Origin: JBFELU01 sp041551965 | GTDB taxonomy: Bacteria > Actinomycetota > Acidimicrobiia > Spongiisociales > UBA11373 | Assembly: GCA_041551965.1 (NCBI GenBank) | Contig: JBFELU010000009.1 | Location: forward strand, 1-56,403 | Reading direction: 5' to 3' | DNA: 56,403 nucleotides | Shown here: piece by piece, positions 17,280 through 24,562 of the stretch | Layout of the letters: each line of letters starts with the position of its first letter | How positions within the stretch are numbered: position 1 is the first letter of the stretch | Translations under genes and position numbers: made by a program | Notes under the pieces: model-generated | Database searches by the model: none | Told to the model about the DNA's origin: nothing | What the model saw: the letters and a program-made list of their open reading frames with translations, nothing else

Positions 17280-17544
17280 TCGTCCCGCTGGTTGATCCAC
17301 CTCGCGCAACGTGACCGGGCCGGAACAACGCGCCACGTCCGATGAACTCGAGCACGCAGCTCGGCCGGACCGGTCAATCAGGTGCCGGTACCGGATGCGA
17401 CTCGTGGTCGGCGACCAAGGATCGGTGACCCAACCGCAGAGAGGCGCACCCACCCTGGGTGACGAGGGATGGGTACATCACTCTGCGTCACATCACCCGG
17501 CCTCCGCCCCCAGATTGGCTGTGTTCGCCACATTGCGGAGAAGA

Positions 17545-17733
17545 TCGGCTACCGTGGTCCCTGCGCACGCCGATACGCGTGCGGCGCCTGTCTTTGCTTC
17601 TTCTGTTCCGTCGAGTGAAGTCGCCGCAAGATCCAACGGCCTTCAGTCGGCATTCCAGTCGGCCCAGAAGCCCAGGACCCTTATTGCGGGGCGTCCAGTG
17701 TTCGACGGTTCAATGCTCAGAAGGAGCCAATCC
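17545..17733 (+). promoter_or_regulatory. Promoter and conserved long 5' leader of RRM gene 1
   Basis: A TCGGCTACCGT element (TACCGT at 17550-17555, -10 type) is followed after 6 bases by a 61-nt block (17562-17622) identical to 24051-24111, upstream of the second RRM gene. The block opens with a perfect hairpin: CGCACGC, loop CGATAC, GCGTGCG, followed by a pyrimidine-rich run. Shorter conserved pieces (CTTCAGTCGGCAT, GGGGCGTCCAGT) continue to the AGAAGGAG ribosome binding site. The whole leader is about 172 nt. The rest of the 17280-17733 gap, before 17545, shows no gene. Confidence 0.75.
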
Positions 17734-17988
17734 ATGTCCACCAACATCTATGTCGGGAACCTTGCGTTCTCGACTGACTCGGCTGCGCTGAAGAATCTCT
17801 TCGCCAGCTTCGGTGAAGTGACCAGCGCTCAGGTCATCGAGGATCGCGACACCGGCCGTTCACGCGGCTTCGGTTTCGTCGAGATGGCTTCCGCGGATGA
17901 CGCCCAGAAGGCGATCGCGGAGGTCAACGGTTCGACCGTCGACGGTCGCCAGCTCAATGTGAACATCGCCCGAGAGCGGTCGCGGTAG
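17734..17988 (+). CDS. RRM-type RNA-binding protein 1
   Basis: 84 residues consisting of one RNA recognition motif. RNP2 is IYVGNL (residues 5-10) and RNP1 is RGFGFVEM (residues 43-50), with the aromatic positions used to stack on RNA bases. The C terminus ends in a short basic tail (ARERSR). Such one-domain RRM proteins (Rbp type) are well known from cyanobacteria and some actinobacteria and are often cold-induced RNA chaperones. It is about 85% identical to the protein at 24219, and both promoter and terminator are shared, so the two arose by duplication of the whole transcription unit. AAGGAG precedes the ATG. Confidence 0.93.
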   Translation: MSTNIYVGNLAFSTDSAALKNLFASFGEVTSAQVIEDRDTGRSRGFGFVEMASADDAQKAIAEVNGSTVDGRQLNVNIARERSR

Positions 17989-18004
17989 GGCCCCTCATTC
18001 AATC

Positions 18005-18032
18005 GGGGCCGGGGATCGACGTCTCCGGCCCC
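18005..18032 (+). terminator. Hairpin terminator after RRM gene 1
   Basis: GGGGCCGGGGA (18005-18015) pairs with TCTCCGGCCCC (18022-18032), one G-T pair, 6-nt loop, starting 17 nt past the stop. A similarly placed hairpin follows the second RRM gene. There is no T-tract. Confidence 0.7.
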
Positions 18033-18102
18033 CACAGAATCAACCAACGACCCCAGTCCGGTCATCGCCCAGTACTCGCGAGCCCTCGAAGGGAGCCCCA
18101 CC

Positions 18103-18171
18103 ATGAACGGCCCCACAATCGGGGCAATCGCCCCCACGCAGCAGCCTCTCGAGAACGAGAGCACCCCATGA
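18103..18171 (+). CDS. Short frame (22 aa), possible leader peptide
   Basis: ATG 18103 to TGA 18171 with GGGAG ahead of it; 22 codons, product rich in P, T and N with no motif. Its stop overlaps the ATG of the zinc-ribbon frame (ATGA), so it may exist to deliver ribosomes to that gene. Very short, so coding status is tentative. Confidence 0.35.
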   Translation: MNGPTIGAIAPTQQPLENESTP

Positions 18172-18308
18172 GGACTACCCGAACCACCGACCCCACCAGG
18201 CAGCGCTGCGTCGACTGCGGCCACCCCAATAGAGAGCACCGCGCCGACGAGTGCACGGTTCCCAAGTGCGCTTGCCGCCAGTACGCCCCGCGGGCACCCC
18301 GCAAGTAG
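18168..18308 (+). CDS. Small Cys-rich zinc-ribbon-like protein (46 aa)
   Basis: A 46-codon frame with five Cys and two His in a compact order: RCVDCGHPNREH, then DEC, then PKCACRQY. CxxC at residues 14-17 and CxC at 34-36 could hold one zinc in a ribbon or knuckle. The ends are basic (R, K), which suggests nucleic-acid binding. Start ATG 18168 overlaps the stop of the 22-aa frame. It sits just after the RRM gene terminator, in a cluster of RNA-related genes. No family recognised; Cys spacing makes chance coding unlikely. Confidence 0.6.
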   Translation: MRTTRTTDPTRQRCVDCGHPNREHRADECTVPKCACRQYAPRAPRK

Positions 18309-18388
18309 GTCGACCCGATGTGGTCGCCTGCCGGCGCACAGGCGACAGCCCCCCGGGCACGCCCCAGGGACACGCCACCAAGGAGAAC

Positions 18389-18616
18389 ATGCAAGAAACC
18401 CACAACCGCCGGAATCACGAATCGATCACACAGATGGTCAATCGCCTCCAGCGAGGACACAGCTACCACGCCAGAACTTCGACTGGCCAGTCCGTATCCG
18501 GGGAATACCTCGGCACGGAAACCTCGTACGGTGAGCCGGCGATCCTCCTCCGGCATCTGAGTGGCACGACTGCGATCCACACCACGCGGCTCGTAGCGAT
18601 CATCGAAGCCGGTTGA
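18389..18616 (+). CDS. Hypothetical small protein (75 aa)
   Basis: ATG 18389 with AAGGAGA ideally placed. 75 residues: a basic, polar N-terminal third (ETHNRRNHESITQMVNRLQR) and a beta-rich remainder (VSGEYLGTETSYGEPAILLR, then HTTRLVAIIEAG), giving a picture of a small beta-barrel with a helical start, like some SH3-type or Sm-like folds. I cannot assign a family. It lies between the zinc-ribbon frame and a Lys-rich micro-protein, all on the same strand. Confidence 0.6.
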   Translation: MQETHNRRNHESITQMVNRLQRGHSYHARTSTGQSVSGEYLGTETSYGEPAILLRHLSGTTAIHTTRLVAIIEAG

Positions 18617-18687
18617 ACACCCGGCGCTCGCGAGGGCGCGGGAAACAACGCCACGGCCGCCAATCATCGGCCGGTCTGGAGAGACTC

Positions 18688-18813
18688 ATGGGGACCAAGA
18701 ACAAGGGTGGCAAGAACATCAAGAAGACGGCCGCCCGAGACATGAAGCAAAAACGTCTCGACAAGAAGGCAAAGAAGGACTCAACCCGCCAAAAGCACAG
18801 CGGAATCGTCTAG
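18688..18813 (+). CDS. Lys-rich micro-protein (41 aa)
   Basis: ATG 18688 with GGAGAG upstream; 41 residues, about one third Lys/Arg (MGTKNKGGKNIKK, MKQKRLDKKAKKD). Similar tiny KGG-containing basic proteins are widespread in actinobacteria and are uncharacterised. The composition fits RNA, ribosome or DNA contact. Followed after 81 nt by repeat copy B. Confidence 0.65.
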   Translation: MGTKNKGGKNIKKTAARDMKQKRLDKKAKKDSTRQKHSGIV

Positions 18814-18894
18814 CTCAGTCGAACGGTTGAAACGGCACCACTGGTGCCGTCGACTCCCGACAGCGGTGCCGAACCGCAGTTGACCTCGCCGGCG

Positions 18895-18966
18895 CTGGGG
18901 TGCCGACTCTTGAGCACACACCTGCTGGAGGGGTCAGAGATCCCGAGGCCATCAATCTCTTCGCCT
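18895..18966 (+). repeat. Dispersed repeat, copy B (full)
   Basis: The fullest copy: CTGGGGTGCCGACTCTTGAG, ACACACCT, a short spacer, then GGGGTCAGAGATCCCGAGGC and ATCAATCTCTTCGCC. It starts 82 nt after the Lys-rich gene and ends 50 nt before the DUF2971 start. It fills most of the gap between them. Confidence 0.7.
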
Positions 18967-19016
18967 CGCCCCCGATACGGATCTGTTCGACACTCCTGAT
19001 CATCTGAGCAGGCCCT

Positions 19017-19988
19017 GTGAGGGGTGGGATCGAACTAGTTACGATCGTTCGTTATGCCCCGGAAGAACGAGGCAGACGAGACGATCCTCTGGAGGAAGCC
19101 CTCGAAGGCATCGTGTCGGGCGCGGCTGCTGAGTGGAAACGGCTCCAGGGTGACACGCCTGATGTGCTCTATCACCACACCGATGTCGCAGGGCTGATCG
19201 GGATCTGTTCCTCGCGATCTCTGTGGGCCACGAACCTTCGCTTCATGAACGACGCGAGGGAGTTGGCTCACTCACGGAAGCTGATGATCGATGTCTTGGG
19301 CGAGGCGATGACCCGGGCAAGACTTCCAGCCCAGCTTGAGGTGATCCAGGAGATCAAACGGATGATCGTGGGCATGCGGGTCGGCTATCCGGATTCCTAC
19401 TCGGTCTCGTTCTCGGCAGATGGTGATCTCCTCAGTCAGTGGCGTGCCTATGGATCGTCCGGTGGCGGGTATGCCATTGGATTCGATACAGCGGGTTTGG
19501 TGAGGCCGCCTTCGACCTATCCGCAGCCGCGGAGGTTTCTCCACCGGGTCATCTATGACGAAGAGACTCCGTTGGGGACTCTCCGCCGTACCGCCGATGC
19601 CATGCTGGCGCTGTTCGCTTGCGTCGATCCGGATTCAGACCTGGCGGAGTCGAGGGCCCGGGTGTTCTCCTCCCTCGGCGAGCTCGTTGGTTTCACAACG
19701 GGCTTCAAGGATCCATCATTCGCGGAAGAGAAGGAATGGCGCGCTGTCTACGTCATTCCACACGGCGACTTCGAGCAAATCCGATTCAGGCCCAGCAACG
19801 GGGTGGCGGTGCCCTACATCAATCTGAAAGTGGGCACCGATCCGGAGGGGAAACTGCCCATCAGAGAAGTGGTCCAGGGCCCAAGAGTTGATAGCGACAC
19901 AGGTGTCCGATCACTCGAACTCCTGCTGGCAGGCAACGGCTACCCCGATGTAGCAGTCACCGCGTCGGCAATCCCATTACGCCCCTGA
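19017..19988 (+). CDS. DUF2971 domain protein
   Basis: 323 residues with the DUF2971 core: LYHHTDVAGLIGICSSRSLW, NLRFMNDARELAHS, SYSVSFSADGDLLSQWRAYG, GGYAIGFD and EEKEWRAVY. The conserved H-T/Y, ND, S-x-S and W-R-x-Y elements are all intact, so the protein should be active. Members are scattered in accessory regions of many bacteria; some workers place the fold near ADP-ribosyltransferases, but no reaction is established. GTG start at 19017, without a strong ribosome binding site. It stands alone between repeat copy B and a YciI-like gene. Confidence 0.82.
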   Translation: MRGGIELVTIVRYAPEERGRRDDPLEEALEGIVSGAAAEWKRLQGDTPDVLYHHTDVAGLIGICSSRSLWATNLRFMNDARELAHSRKLMIDVLGEAMTRARLPAQLEVIQEIKRMIVGMRVGYPDSYSVSFSADGDLLSQWRAYGSSGGGYAIGFDTAGLVRPPSTYPQPRRFLHRVIYDEETPLGTLRRTADAMLALFACVDPDSDLAESRARVFSSLGELVGFTTGFKDPSFAEEKEWRAVYVIPHGDFEQIRFRPSNGVAVPYINLKVGTDPEGKLPIREVVQGPRVDSDTGVRSLELLLAGNGYPDVAVTASAIPLRP

Positions 19989-20047
19989 GAGGGGAACGGC
20001 TCCGGCCCCCGACATAGTCGGACCGCTCAGTGGACACCCCACCTCAC

Positions 20048-20308
20048 TCACTCGACCCGCCATTCCTTCAGCCAGCTCTCACTGAGCAGATCGGCTGCGA
20101 CAAAGGGATCGTCGGCCACAAGCTCTTCAGCTTCGACGTGGCTCCCAGTGAGGAAGCTGATGGAACCGCCACTGCGGTCAGCAAAAGGCCCGCCCATGTA
20201 GCCGGGCAGATCCAGGTCACGCCAATACTGCGCGTGCCGAGGCGCCACATCCCTGACCACATCCGGCCGGTCCCTCATTGAGTAGACATACAGAAACCGA
20301 CTACTCAT
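20048..20308 (-). CDS. YciI-like (YCII-related domain) protein
   Basis: 86 residues in the dimeric ferredoxin-like YCII fold: FLYVYSMRDRPDVVRDVAPRHAQYW with the typical R-x3-H, then GYMGGPFADRSGGSISFLTG and DDPFVAADLLSESWLKEW. The His/Asp pair seen here is the putative active site of the family. Reaction unknown; some members are fused to sigma factors or dehalogenate phenols. ATG 20308 with GGGAGA upstream. Confidence 0.82.
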   Translation of the reverse strand: MSSRFLYVYSMRDRPDVVRDVAPRHAQYWRDLDLPGYMGGPFADRSGGSISFLTGSHVEAEELVADDPFVAADLLSESWLKEWRVE

Positions 20309-20413
20309 CTCCCCTCTCCCTTCGTTGACAGCTCTGCCCGTCGAGGTGGGTTACCTCCGCCGTCTCCGGTCTCACCATACGGACCGGCTGGACGCAGGGT
20401 ACGCTCCCTCGGC

Positions 20414-20851
20414 GTGCCCCCTTGGCCCAACTGCCTGTTACTCGTCGTTCCCTTGTTGATCTTCAACGGCCTCTTCACTGGTCGCCTACCGGGCGGGCTG
20501 TATCACGACGAGGGAGTGCCGCCCGCGTTGTTGCTCCCCGAGAGCGCCCTGCGTGTGTTGGTGTTCGTGGCGCCACTCTGGCTACCGCTGAGTTTGGAAC
20601 GTCGTGGCCCGCTCATCCTGTTCGCTGTGGGGGCGGCGCTCTATCTTCTCTCCTGGACTCCGGCTCTTGCCGACTTGCCAGCGGCGCGGCACTTGGCCGT
20701 CTACCTGCTGCCGCATGCCACCCCGCTGATCTGGCTGCTGGCGCTGGCTTGGATGGGCGCCTCTTGGCCCTTCGCAGCGGCAAGCCTGGTCTTCTTCGCC
20801 GTCCACACCACCCACGGGGTCCTCGCCCATCGGGCCCTGGAGGCGTCCTGA
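20414..20851 (+). CDS. Integral membrane protein of unknown function
   Basis: 145 residues, about four to five membrane helices (CLLLVVPLLIFNGLF, LRVLVFVAPLWLPLSL, LILFAVGAALYLLSW, LIWLLALAWMGASW, AAASLVFFAVHTTHG). The conserved-looking H-T-T-H-G near the C terminus and Gly/Pro kinks in helix 1 are the only notable polar features. GTG start at 20414. No family recognised. Confidence 0.6.
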   Translation: MPPWPNCLLLVVPLLIFNGLFTGRLPGGLYHDEGVPPALLLPESALRVLVFVAPLWLPLSLERRGPLILFAVGAALYLLSWTPALADLPAARHLAVYLLPHATPLIWLLALAWMGASWPFAAASLVFFAVHTTHGVLAHRALEAS

Positions 20852-20936
20852 AGATCGCTCTGCGCATCAGCGGCGCACCAGACTCACCGACAGTGAGGTT
20901 CCGCTACCTCATCCGACGGGACCAAGAGTGAACGCA

Positions 20937-20993
20937 ACCTGAGTGGCCAACTCTTGACAGGGGTCCCGAAGCATTCAATCTGCTCACCTGACC
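20937..20993 (+). repeat. Dispersed repeat, copy C (internally deleted)
   Basis: GAGTGGCCAACTCTTGA joins directly to CAGGGGTCCCGAAGC and ATTCAATCTGCTCACC: both halves of the family consensus without the central ACACACC part. It lies 86 nt after the membrane protein gene. The rest of the 20852-21257 gap shows no gene or other feature I can support. Confidence 0.65.
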
Positions 20994-21257
20994 GTCCTGG
21001 AGCCACAGTTCCAAGGTTTGGGAGCGACGGTCGGGACGCAGCGCTTGCGTCTGGCCGGACCATCAGCATTCCCCTGCGGTACCAGGGACGGACCTTGGGC
21101 GCCGCGAAGCAGGCACATCACTCCGGTACTTTCGAATCCGTGTCTTCCCGGGGTATGCCGTGGACAGCCGGGCCCCGGAGTTCCCGGCACCGGTGACGAA
21201 CCCGCGCCGCGGACGTGGAATCGGCAACCCGACCTCCAGGTTCTTATGCTCCCTCTC

Positions 21258-21452
21258 ATGACAGAAGGAACCGACCCGGAGACCCCCTTCACCGAGGAGA
21301 CTCCCGATCAACGACGACTGCGCGAACACGACGAGGCCGAGCAACAACGACTCCTCGATCGCGAGGAGGCAGAACAGCAGCGTCTTCGCGACCGGGAGCA
21401 AGCAGAGAAGCTGCGGCGGCAGGAACGGGACAAACGACATCGAGCCGAGTAG
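21258..21452 (+). CDS. Charged coiled-coil protein (64 aa)
   Basis: 64 residues, nearly all one predicted helix with heptad-like repeats (RRLREHDEAEQQRLLDREEA, EQQRLRDREQAEKLRRQ). Two near-repeats of EAEQQRL-DRE are evident. TATGCT lies 7 bases before the ATG, which would give a leaderless mRNA. Highly charged and soluble; possibly a structural or nucleoid-type protein. No family recognised. Confidence 0.55.
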   Translation: MTEGTDPETPFTEETPDQRRLREHDEAEQQRLLDREEAEQQRLRDREQAEKLRRQERDKRHRAE

Positions 21453-21492
21453 CCAGCGTTTCCCGGCGGTTCAGCAAGCTGGCGAACGAGCC

Positions 21493-21560
21493 CGGGCAGT
21501 CCCAATCAAGCACACCTCTGGGGAGGGATCAGAGGTCCCGAAGCCTTCCAACTGCTCGCT
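21493..21560 (+). repeat. Dispersed repeat, copy D
   Basis: CAAGCACACCTCTGGGG, then GGGATCAGAGGTCCCGAAGC and CTTCCAACTGCTCGC; it starts 41 nt after the coiled-coil gene. The first third of the consensus is diverged here. Confidence 0.65.
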
Positions 21561-21890
21561 TTCGGTCCCGGCATCCCACCCGATCGGACCGCCATCATCG
21601 TTGACGTCGGTTGTGTTCCTTCATCCGCAACAGGCGAGGATGTCGAAGGCAATGACCGGGGGGAGACCCCGGGTTTCTCGTTAGCCGGTGATTCGCGGCT
21701 AGGGTGCCTCCGGGTCACACCGGGTGGAGGCAGCGCGATGTCGCTTCCCTGGTGATAACAGGCTCAGGTTCTCACTCGGTTGGATTGCCTCTTCGGCCGA
21801 TTCTCGATCCCTGCCGGCGATGGATGTCGCGCGGTCGAGCGAGACATCGGCACATCTAACGACTTCCCCCAAGGGGGACCAGGAGATCCT
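21561..21890 (+). promoter_or_regulatory. Long 5' region of the DEAD-box helicase gene
   Basis: No gene is seen here. A CGGCTAGGGT element near 21693-21702 resembles the -10 region of the RRM promoters (CGGCTA). If it is used, the leader would be about 180 nt, like the RRM leaders, though without their 61-nt block. Stem-forming pieces include GCCTCC with GGAGGC (about 21705-21730) and GATGTC with GACATC (about 21824-21850). Long structured leaders are typical of cold-regulated RNA-helicase genes, so thermoregulation is a fair guess. Confidence 0.4.
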
Positions 21891-23369
21891 ATGACAACCT
21901 CTTTCGCCCACCTCGGGCTCCCCAGCCCGCTCGTTCGAGCCCTCACTGGACGAGGGATTCACGAGCCGTTCCCCGTCCAGGCCGCCACGATCCCAGACGC
22001 CCTCACCGGCAGGGACGTGTGCGGCAAAGCGCCGACCGGATCCGGCAAGACCCTCGCGTTCGGGCTTGCCCTCCTTGTCAGGGCCGGGCAAGCGGACCGC
22101 AACCGACCCCGAGCCCTGATCCTGGCTCCCACCCGGGAGCTGGCCGAGCAGATCAAACAGGAGTTGACCCCCCTGAGCAAGGCGACCCGCCGTCGCGTAT
22201 CGGCCGTGTACGGAGGTGTGGGATACGGTCCGCAGAAGGCGGCACTGCGCAGAGGCGTCGACGTTCTGGTGGCCACCCCCGGACGGCTCGAAGACCTCAT
22301 GGAGCAGCGAACCGTAGATCTGGGCCACGTCGACATCGTCGTCGTCGACGAGGCCGACCGCATGGCCGACATGGGCTTTCTGCCCGCCGTGCGGCGCATC
22401 CTCGACCGGACCTCACCACATCGGCAAACGCTGCTCTTCTCGGCGACTCTCGATGGCGATGTGGCGGTGCTGAGCCGTGACTACCAGCGGGATGCCGTCC
22501 GTCACGAGGCGGGGACCGTGGAGCCCGAGACGATCGACGCCCGTCACCACTTCTGGCTCGTGGAACACCAGGACCGCGTTCGGCACACCGCCGACGTGAT
22601 CGGCGCGGCTGGCCGATCGATCGTGTTCACGCGAACCCGACGCGGTGCCGACAGGCTCGCCCGGCAACTCGTCAAGCTGGGAGTCGATGCGATCGCCATG
22701 CACGGAGGGCGCTCCCAGAGCCAACGCTCCCGGGCCCTCCAGGCGTTCTCATCCGGTCGCGCCAAGGCGTTGATCGCCACAGACGTCGCCGCCCGGGGCA
22801 TTCACATCGAGGCGGTCGCCTCGGTCATCCACTTCGATCCTCCCGCCGACGCCAAGGACTACCTCCACCGATCGGGGCGGACGGCCCGTGCCGGAGCCAC
22901 CGGAACGGTCATCAGCCTTGTAACCGGAGACCAGCGACGAGCTGTCGGTGGCCTGCAGCGTGATCTCGGTCTCGAGGTGCCACTCGAAGCGGCTCGGCTT
23001 GAAGCGCTGAAGCATGGCGGGCACCAGATCGGTGAGCTCGCTCCGACACCTCCGACGAAGCGTCCGCAGCGAGAACCACACCGCAAGGGCAACGGGGCCA
23101 AGAGCGTCTACGTTGCGAATCTGTCGTGGGCGACCACGCATGAAGACGTCAGCGAGCTGTTCGGACGCTACGGAGAAGTCCACCAAACCACGATCATCAC
23201 CGACCGGCACACGGGTCGCTCAAGAGGATTCGCCTTTGTGGATATGCCTCATCCCGCCGCCTGCAGGGCCATCGATGCGTTGCATGGGTCGATGCTGGAT
23301 GGCCGGGACCTCACAGTCCGCTTCGCTCAACCACGACGCGAGCGTACTCACTCGGCTCACAGCAGATGA
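21891..23369 (+). CDS. DEAD-box RNA helicase with C-terminal RRM
   Basis: 492 residues. RecA-like core: Q motif region (FAHLGLPSPLVRAL, PFPVQAATIP), motif I APTGSGKT, Ia PTRELAEQ, Ib TPGR, II DEAD (VVDEADRM), III SAT, IV IVFTRT, V ATDVAARG, VI HRSGRTARAG. After a basic linker comes a classical RRM (about 404-485) with RNP2 VYVANL and RNP1 RGFAFVDM, close to the stand-alone RRM proteins nearby, not the DbpA-type tail. It should unwind RNA duplexes with ATP, in ribosome assembly or cold-shock decay. ATG 21891 with AGGAGA; a longer start at 21780 is unlikely. Confidence 0.92.
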   Translation: MTTSFAHLGLPSPLVRALTGRGIHEPFPVQAATIPDALTGRDVCGKAPTGSGKTLAFGLALLVRAGQADRNRPRALILAPTRELAEQIKQELTPLSKATRRRVSAVYGGVGYGPQKAALRRGVDVLVATPGRLEDLMEQRTVDLGHVDIVVVDEADRMADMGFLPAVRRILDRTSPHRQTLLFSATLDGDVAVLSRDYQRDAVRHEAGTVEPETIDARHHFWLVEHQDRVRHTADVIGAAGRSIVFTRTRRGADRLARQLVKLGVDAIAMHGGRSQSQRSRALQAFSSGRAKALIATDVAARGIHIEAVASVIHFDPPADAKDYLHRSGRTARAGATGTVISLVTGDQRRAVGGLQRDLGLEVPLEAARLEALKHGGHQIGELAPTPPTKRPQREPHRKGNGAKSVYVANLSWATTHEDVSELFGRYGEVHQTTIITDRHTGRSRGFAFVDMPHPAACRAIDALHGSMLDGRDLTVRFAQPRRERTHSAHSR

Positions 23370-23516
23370 CTGTGGCTCCCCTGGAGCGACGGTGATCTCC
23401 ACGAGTCAGGCAGTCACTCGATGACAGACGAGTTCAATTGGAAGGAAACGGTGGGAAGGTTTCGATAGGGGGGCCCGAGGTGACATGACGGTGGCCACGG
23501 GACGTTTGAAGCTCGC

Positions 23517-23924
23517 TCAGTCGTTTGGGCCGGAGGCGTTCAGCCACAGTTCGGCTTCGACCGGGTGATTCGAGGCCCAATTCGCCAGAGCCCTCGCAAG
23601 GCCAGGTGGCAGGCTTGCCGATTCGGGAAGTGGCGTCACGTGGTCGTAGGCAAGGGAGTCGATGTGCCACCAGCGTTCGGATTCGAACTGGGCTTGAAAC
23701 GAGTCCAGACCACTGCCGGCGGCTATGACCTCCCCACTGCGCCAGTCGGTCAGTTCCCAGGGAGCCAGGCCGTCCACAAGTGGCCCGGTTTGTCCCCCTT
23801 CAACGATTCGGTACCCATCGGCCTCCTTCGCTCTGGCCATTCGGGCAACATGCTCCTCAAGGACTTCGTCCGCCTTGATGACGGCCGCCACGTGTTCCCT
23901 GATGGCTTCGAGATAGTCCAACAC
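23517..23924 (-). CDS. Hypothetical protein
   Basis: About 135 residues from GTG 23924 (AAGGAG just upstream). Soluble and mixed: an N-terminal helical stretch (YLEAIREHVAAVIKADEVLE, EHVARMARAKEADGY) then IVEGGQTGPLVDG, WELTDWRSGEVIAAG and a short C-terminal helical part (GLARALANWASNHPVEAELW). No family recognised. Divergent from RRM gene 2; an upstream extension of the frame would overlap that gene's leader and is rejected. Confidence 0.6.
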   Translation of the reverse strand: MLDYLEAIREHVAAVIKADEVLEEHVARMARAKEADGYRIVEGGQTGPLVDGLAPWELTDWRSGEVIAAGSGLDSFQAQFESERWWHIDSLAYDHVTPLPESASLPPGLARALANWASNHPVEAELWLNASGPND

Positions 23925-24033
23925 TGCTCCTTGGGGAGGTGCGGCCTGTGACCGTGCGACACGACGCCCACGCAACCTAGTACGAGCACCGTCATAACCG
24001 TTTGCCTGCTGCAACGCGGTGTTGGCGGGCAGG

Positions 24034-24218
24034 TCGGCTATGATGATTGGTGCGCACGCCGATACGCGTGCGGCGCCTGTCTTTGCTTCTTCTGTTCCGT
24101 CGAGTGAAGTCACCGCAGGTTTCCTCGGCTTCAGTCGGCATCACCGTCGGCCCGAGAGCCGCATGGATTCGTGGGGCGTCCAGTTCCGACGGTCCAACTC
24201 TTCAGAAGGAGCAAACCC
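24034..24218 (+). promoter_or_regulatory. Promoter and conserved long 5' leader of RRM gene 2
   Basis: TCGGCTATGAT contains an ideal -10 hexamer TATGAT (24039-24044); the inferred start is at or next to 24051. 24051-24111 is identical to 17562-17622, with the same CGCACGC/GCGTGCG hairpin, and further blocks (CTTCAGTCGGCAT, GGGGCGTCCAGT, CAGAAGGAG) follow in the same order and spacing. Leader about 168 nt. No good -35 is visible, but TTG at the same distance is shared by both copies. Confidence 0.78.
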
Positions 24219-24473
24219 ATGTCCACCAACATCTACGTAGGGAACCTCGCGTTCTCGACCGACTCGACCGCTTTGAAGTCGCTCTTCACCGAGTTCGGTG
24301 AAGTGACCAGCGCTCAGGTCATCGAGGATCGTGACACCGGCCGATCGCGCGGCTTCGGGTTCGTTGAGATGACTTCCGCTGATGACGCCCAGAAGGCGAT
24401 CTCGAAGGTCAACGGTTCATCTGTTGACGGCCGTCAACTCAACGTGAATCTGGCCAAAGAGCGGTCCCGGTAG
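24219..24473 (+). CDS. RRM-type RNA-binding protein 2
   Basis: 84 residues, one RRM: RNP2 IYVGNL and RNP1 RGFGFVEM, tail AKERSR. It differs from the protein at 17734 at only about a dozen positions, mostly in helix 1 (SLFTEF against NLFASF) and the last third. Same length, same promoter-leader type and same terminator position, so a duplicated transcription unit with probably the same or slightly divergent RNA target. The pair brackets the helicase-RRM gene. Confidence 0.93.
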   Translation: MSTNIYVGNLAFSTDSTALKSLFTEFGEVTSAQVIEDRDTGRSRGFGFVEMTSADDAQKAISKVNGSSVDGRQLNVNLAKERSR

Positions 24474-24489
24474 GGCCCGTCACTGGACT

Positions 24490-24518
24490 GGGGTCGGGGA
24501 TGCAACCCCCCCGACCCC
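24490..24518 (+). terminator. Hairpin terminator after RRM gene 2
   Basis: GGGGTCGGGG (24490-24499) pairs perfectly with CCCCGACCCC (24509-24518), 9-nt loop, 17 nt past the stop; same placement as after RRM gene 1. Confidence 0.75.
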
Positions 24519-24562
24519 AACCAGAAACATCCGGCAACGCCACCCAGGGAGGCTACGCCGCC

